A stretch of DNA of 64,000 nucleotides from Dysidea avara (Eukaryota > Porifera > Demospongiae > Dictyoceratida > Dysideidae): assembly GCF_963678975.1 (NCBI RefSeq), contig NC_089280.1:20855868-20919867 (forward strand), written 5' to 3'. The notes beneath the pieces are model-generated. The model was not told where the DNA came from and made no database searches. It saw nothing but the letters and a program-made list of their open reading frames with translations. Both the position numbers and the translations under genes were made by a program. Of the stretch, positions 59,501 to 64,000 are shown piece by piece (the stretch's first letter is position 1; the number at the start of each line of letters is the position of its first letter).

Positions 59501-62500
59501 ATATTGGAAAAGAAGTCACAAGTTCTCTATGTACACAACATGCATTTTGTTCCTGCTAAAAACATACTGGCTTCTTTAACTATACAAGTAGAAGGAAAAA
59601 TTAGGAATTTTAAGTTGGATTAGGGATCAAAGAAAAAAGTAGTGAAACAAGGGAATAGCTAAAACTGGTAAAACAAGGAAGGTCGCCATACCTGTAGATA
59701 TACTAGCAGACATTAAATCTCTAAACTTTGGTCTATAACCATGAATGAATTAGAGATTTAACCCACTAATACATATGCAGGTATAGGCAACCTTCCTTGT
59801 TTTACCAGTTTTTAGCTACTCTCTTGTTTCACTACCTTTTTTCTTTGATCCCTAATCCAACTTAAAATTCCTAATTTTCCCTTCTGCTTGTTTGTTTACT
59901 TTTTAAATAACATAATTATCATACAGTATGATAGTACTGCATAGTAGGGACCACAAAGGAATAGGCATGGCCCACGAAATAAATTCACCCCAGGGGCATA
60001 CCGAGGGGGGTTCCAGGGGGTTCAGGAAACCCCTTTGGATTTTACACACTACTTGAAACATTAAGAAATTGAAACTTCAGGTTTCCAGAATCTGAAATAT
60101 ATTATGGAACAGGACACATTTTAAAATTGTTATCTTAGTTAAATAATAGTTTCTCACCTGATAGCAACACTTATAGCATTATAATTTTGGTGAATAGATC
60201 GAGATACTCTAATAAAGCAGTCAGACAATATAAACTAATATAACAGTCAGTTAGCTGTAGTGGAAACCCCTTTTCAAAATTCCTGCATACACCCCTGTAA
60301 AAATCAGCCTCAATTTTCCCTGACAATGATGATGCAGTATTGGATAGGTAAAACTAAGCCCAAACAAGCCTTCAGATTGACCAGAAACACTTTCAACAAG
60401 TTGCTACGGAATTAAATATATATATTTTACGAATTTTCTACTAACTGAGTAACTGACTGAGTAAGTAAGTAACTGACTAATGCCTTCAGACAAGCATAAC
60501 TCAAAAACGCCTAAGGCTATAGGATAGATTGATGACATTCTATCGCTTTAATGGATTCGACATTGCTTTGGCCCGAGACATGCCTTTTGGCATACTGCAG
60601 TACATACAATGCATTCTTCATGAACTTACCATTGTTCTCCTTTGTGTCCCATTCATCTTTGCAGACAGCAAAAAGTGTCGATTTGGCAGTAGCATGTGAT
60701 GGCTTCCTTTCATAATGGAAATCGTCCGTATTTTTCATAGTGGCTATTTTGGTTGCAGAGGTGCGTTTTGAACAGTTCTTGATTCATACTGCTGTGTAAT
60801 GGGTTGAACATAGCCGGCAACGAAGCATAATGGATACTTCACTTTTCAGCTGATAATTGATATACCTAGGGCACACAGTGCCATTTCTTTTTTTTAGTAT
60901 GCAGGATTGCAGAGGTGCCTTTTGAACAGTTCTTGATCCAAAATTATGTGTAACGGGTTGAACATAGCTGACAACGAAGTGTAATGGATACTTCACTTTT
61001 CAGATGATAATTGTTTATAGCTGGGACACACGGCACCATTCCCAGATGTGGTATGTGCAGGTTCACCAGTCATGGTACAAAAAAGTTAACAAACAACTAC
61101 ACAGAAAAATTTGGAATTTCCAGCTAGAGTAGGGACCATAGCACATCGACAAAATTAAGTACTGAAACAAGTTGGAGTAGTGCACAATATAAAATCAATA
61201 AGAAGTGTTATATCCCCACTGTGCTTAATTTTACTGTGATTTAATATTGTGCACTACTCCAGCTTGTTTCGGTATACTTTTATTGATGTGCTATGGTCCC
61301 TACTCTAGTTAAAAATTCCGTGTACTTGTGACAAAGAATCCCACACAGTAAAAAAAGAATGGTGCCAGGCATGCCGTAAATGTAATTTTGCATCAGAAAG
61401 TGTGTCCCAACAATCAATTATGTAACAGAAAGGGAGGTGGCCATTACGCTTTGTTTTCAGCTATGAATCGCCAATTACACAGTATTACAAACGAAGAACA
61501 CTACGAGAAGCGTCTCTACAATCAATCCAGTCACTACAAAAAATACGGGCGATTAGCTAGGGAAGCCACATTGCACTGTTGTGAATTGATACCTTGCATT
61601 GTCAGCAAAAAGAACTGGAACACAAAGGAGGATAAAGGCAAGTCCATACTGCAGTTAGTGAAAAGGCACATCTCGGGACAAAGTAATGTCAAACAGTGAA
61701 AAATCAAGTTCGTAGCCTTGGCTGAAGGAATCAGTTAGTCAGTCAGTCAGCATATATAAAATTTTGTCAAATAGAAAATTTTTTAAATTCCATAAAAACT
61801 TTTTGGAAAGGTTTGAGGTTGGTCTGGAGCCAGTTTTGAGTTTGGCTGTGTCTAACCGATGTTGCCAAGCTGTCATGAAGGGGGAAATTGCAGCTGGTTT
61901 TAGGGTGATAATTTTGTCTGGAAAAGTCCAGTTTTTCATGATCCCTAATATACAGTACAACACTGTATGATGATGATACACAGTCCTGTGGTATATTAGC
62001 AGTACCAACTACACTTCGCCACTTCTGGAAAATAAATTTACTCAGAATCAATAAACATTGAAGTATAGGTCTTACTCTAGTACATAGGTCTTGTTTGGCA
62101 GTACACATTCAAAAAATTAATGGCACTTGACAACTTTCTAACCCATTACAATCCACTAGTTACACCAACATGTTTATGCTCACATGTAGTTGGTGTCGGC
62201 ATAGGGTCCACATTAAACACAGCACTCTGTGTTGTTGTTGGTATGGTAGATCCAGCAGGGGTAAATCTGATATTTATAGAGTGCTGACCTGCTGATAATC
62301 CTGTGAACATACTTCCTGTCATACCTAATGAACACAACATCATTACTATAACTGCAAGACTATTGCATACATGTTCGATATGGTCCACCATCAATACTAC
62401 ACTCCAGTGTTCCTGGCTGTGTAACATTAGCTGATAAGGTAGCAGTGCTTCCAGAGACAGATATAAGTACTGCTTGCTGTACAGCTAAGAAGTAATATGG

Positions 62501-63955
62501 CGTATGGTAAATGCAATGTATGAAATTCACACTTTGTCTACACTTGACATTTGAATAACAAAAACTGGACAGCTAGTCCTGAAGGGCCACTAGCAATACC
62601 ATTGAGTTGATATGAGTGTTGCGTTTGTACTCATATGGAAATAAAAAGAAGAGTCAAGCTGTAATCATAAAAGTTGTTAAATAAAAATTTTATGAAAAAC
62701 ATGGGTGCAGGAAACATTCGTGGCTGATGCAATAATCGGACACTGAAGCCTGGTACTCCCAGCCAGTGGTTGGTACAAAAATCAGAAGTACAGCAAGCAT
62801 ACTGTAGGTGCTATCTGAGTGCCCTAAAGAAATGGTAAAGTGAGGCTTCCTCAATTTGATGCTGGAAATGATCTTTAAGGACTAAAGAAGTTTTGGTAAT
62901 CATCATTCAAGCACTACTGGGAATTACAATTCCACATTTATTCTCTAGTTTTGTGTGCTAATCTAGCAGGATTCCACAGCAACTTTAGTTCCCATTGTCT
63001 ACACTGCAAGCCTCACCAATAGTAATCACTGGTTAGGTTACAGCTTGAAAATGTGAAAATCACAATGTAAGTAGTAATTAGTCCATCAGTTTATCTTTTA
63101 TATAATATAAATTACCAAAGGTGAATACCCCACACTCTGTACTTTGATCAAACAAAATTCAATTCTACCTAATGAACTACAAATCAAAGTATGTCTCCAT
63201 GGTTGGCCATTCAAACACTTAGATATGAGTGTGTCTGCATGAACCTTGTTGTTCGCCTAAAAATAACCACAGTAGGTTTCATACAATATCATAGACTGAA
63301 CAACTTGATGGTATGAACACTACTATATCTGCACTGCTTACTAATAATATCAAACATAAGTGGTTGTGAAAACATGATTGGTTGAGATGATCCAGGAGGA
63401 GTAACACGTATTTTAATAGTATATGATCCAATTGCTAAATCTGAATACATGTCTCCTGATTCACCTTCAAATCAAGGAAAATGATGTTATATTTAGATAT
63501 CAACATTAGCACAAACTTACATGGTAAAAATGGTCCATCATTAAACATACATTCGAAGTCTCCATCACCAGTTAACATTATTGTTGCTTCGTCTCCACTC
63601 GTAGAAACAGATGCGGTGGCTATAAATAATGTACATGTAAGAATTACCATTTTTCAACTTGTTTGCTTGCCTGTAAGTATGGTAAACTCAAGAGATCGTG
63701 AAAGCATGACTGCTTGAGATGATCCAGTAGCAGTAAACCGCACTTTAATCATGTGTTCTCCATCTGATAATCCTGTGAACATGTCTCCTGATTCACCTTT
63801 AAATTAAAAAATATCATAAGTAGATATTGATACTAACGAATACTTACATGTCATAAATGGTCCATCATCAAGCATACACTCAAATTCTCCATCACCAGTT
63901 AATGTTATTGTTGCTTTGTCTCCACTTGTAGAAACAGATGCTGAGGCAGTCACTC
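53546..63955 (-). CDS. Ig-like-module and Calx-beta secreted protein, partial
   Basis: Nineteen exons, every one a multiple of 3 nt and all joined by phase 1 introns (911 codons): 63955-63848, 63796-63671, 63619-63521, 63464-63342, 62484-62371, 62324-62184, 59328-59218, 59169-58939, 58894-58742, 58676-58554, 58502-58350, 55267-55130, 55073-54858, 54810-54664, 54510-54295, 54239-54099, 54040-53906, 53856-53740, 53686-53546. Order: six Ig-like modules (FECMLDDGPFMTCESG... type), two Calx-beta domains, two more Ig-like modules. Seven of the eight modules have an intron after the first base of the PC cysteine codon, as in the 22.8-26.4 kb gene; module 6 (58676-58350) is split at an Arg codon. The gene continues beyond the right edge, so signal peptide and start are outside. 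After 53546 the frame either reads on to a TAG at 53525-53523 or splices to 45287. One intron (63670 to 63620) starts with GC instead of GT. Confidence 0.85.
54295..55267 (-). other. Two Calx-beta domains (4 exons)
   Basis: Domain 1: 55267-55130 (LVRFKEKEYSVIEDNINFC) and 55073-54858 (VTFPPGPPAEMEVCFDTISD, VIECNETFKL, VTIIDDD). Domain 2: 54810-54664 (VTFLFGGTSVAEGMPGRRT, a diverged N half) and 54510-54295 (FIFTPDVQTHRVDITTIDD, YEGDDPERICLRV, LQISEND). The exon layout equals that of the Calx-beta domains at 36960-38094 and of the broken pairs at 1660-3895, so all share an ancestral two-exon unit. Confidence 0.9.
55351..56945. mobile_element. Copy 1 of the 2-kb foldback (left arm and centre)
   Basis: Shares with 59920-61330: TATGATAGTACTG, TAGTAGGGACCACAAAGGA, the GCCTCACTTTTCCC/GCAGTATTGG block, ACTGACTGA micro-repeats, a long low-divergence block around 56180-56640 and an AGAGTAGGGACCATAGCACA hairpin centre. 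The outer right arm is absent. Interrupted by the 55415-55927 hAT-like element. Lies in an intron. Confidence 0.75.
55415..55927. mobile_element. hAT-like element, CAGTGTTGGGAGTAACGCG ends
   Basis: 513 bp with ends CAGTGTTGGGAGTAACGCG and GTAACTTGCCCAACACTG, many TAACGCGTTAC and GTAATATTATTAC palindromes, and a perfect 8-bp duplication CCAAAAAC (55407-55414 and 55928-55935). These ends are known from hAT elements widespread in animals. No transposase. Confidence 0.9.
57459..58260. mobile_element. Foldback element with 8-bp duplication
   Basis: 802 bp. Ends TGGGTGTATCCATTCACTGG and complement; arms of about 300 bp share GCTGTAGGGAATGTATATCA and GCTCACACTAAGGATATCTTG in opposite orientation. 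Direct repeats CTTATATG (57451-57458 and 58261-58268). The right arm has a short CCAGTCCAGTAGT tandem repeat. It lies in the 3-kb intron before the first Calx-beta exon. Confidence 0.87.
59585..59890. mobile_element. Foldback MITE
   Basis: 306 bp with arms CAAGTAGAAGGAAAAATTAG, GTTGGATTAGGGATCAAAG, AACTGGTAAAACAAGGAAGG and their complements; nearly perfect symmetry. Lies in the intron between exons 62324-62184 and 59328-59218. Confidence 0.85.
59920..61980. mobile_element. 2-kb foldback with a conserved reading frame in both arms
   Basis: Left arm 59920-61090, hairpin centre 61093-61330, right arm about 61335-61980 in opposite orientation. Both arms carry related coding-like blocks: minus-strand DEWDTKENNGK ... 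RHVSGQSNVE (60517-60738) and plus-strand KNWNTKEDKGK ... RHISGQSNVKQ (61388-61699). A further CAGGGGCATACC-ended insertion sits at about 59991-60298. No known transposase motif. Lies in the same intron as 59585-59890. Confidence 0.65.
62485..63341. other. Intron with no recognised content
   Basis: The 857-bp intron between exons 63464-63342 and 62484-62371. I see no repeat, exon or motif in it. Confidence 0.5.
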
Positions 63956-64000
63956 CTTTAAATAATAAACAATATGTAGTACAAACATAAGAATAGCAAA

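Noticed and set aside
62146-62183. Read-through of exon 62324-62184 to a stop after CEHKHVGVTSGL
   Set aside because: A good GTGAGC donor at 62183 keeps the phase 1 pattern and joins to the next module exon, so the read-through end is less likely.

Overview
This is an AT-rich metazoan nuclear sequence: genes are broken into many small exons with GT-AG introns of about 50 bp to several kb, and the gaps are packed with short inverted-repeat transposons, microsatellites and a large minisatellite. The proteins are secreted, cysteine-rich extracellular mosaics (Reeler, Calx-beta, DOMON, Sushi, TSP1, ITIH-C-like and a repeated Ig-like module). This mix, and above all the Calx-beta exon arrays, suggests an early-branching animal, most likely a demosponge. 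That is an inference, since no marker gene is present. Every gene I can support lies on the minus strand.

Layout. 1.6-3.9 kb: two tandem Calx-beta exon pairs, each broken in its second exon (one by a 249-bp MITE, one by a 1-bp deletion). 5.3-5.9 kb: four exons of a Reeler-domain protein. 6-22.6 kb: no gene; a 4.8-kb foldback with a LINE fragment, several MITEs, a Mutator-like element and nested hAT-like elements. 22.8-26.4 kb: a complete 16-exon gene for a 782-residue secreted protein with eight Ig-like modules and one thrombospondin type 1 repeat. 26.4-35.9 kb: repeats, including a 3-kb element with GGTCC-rich inverted ends, plus one doubtful pair of plus-strand exons. 36.0-45.3 kb: a 17-exon stretch encoding DOMON, eight Sushi domains, two Calx-beta domains and an ITIH-C-like end. 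45.7-52.0 kb: foldbacks, two arrays of a 30-31-bp repeat and duplicated flanks. 53.5-64.0 kb: 19 more exons (Ig-like modules and two Calx-beta domains) running off the right edge.

The 53.5-64 kb and 36-45 kb exons may be one giant gene: same strand, compatible phase 1 splice sites, with the minisatellite in the joining intron. No stop-ending last exon is certain for the first block and no start exon for the second. The 22.8-26.4 kb gene and the 53.5-64 kb gene share the same module, with nearly every module split by an intron after the first base of the same conserved cysteine codon, so they come from one expanded family. The likely setting is extracellular matrix, adhesion or recognition. 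Calx-beta arrays are known from sponge aggregation factors, but nothing here proves that role.

The rest is a dense record of transposition. Target-site duplications are readable for many elements, and a 20-nt motif recurs at least 16 times on both strands.
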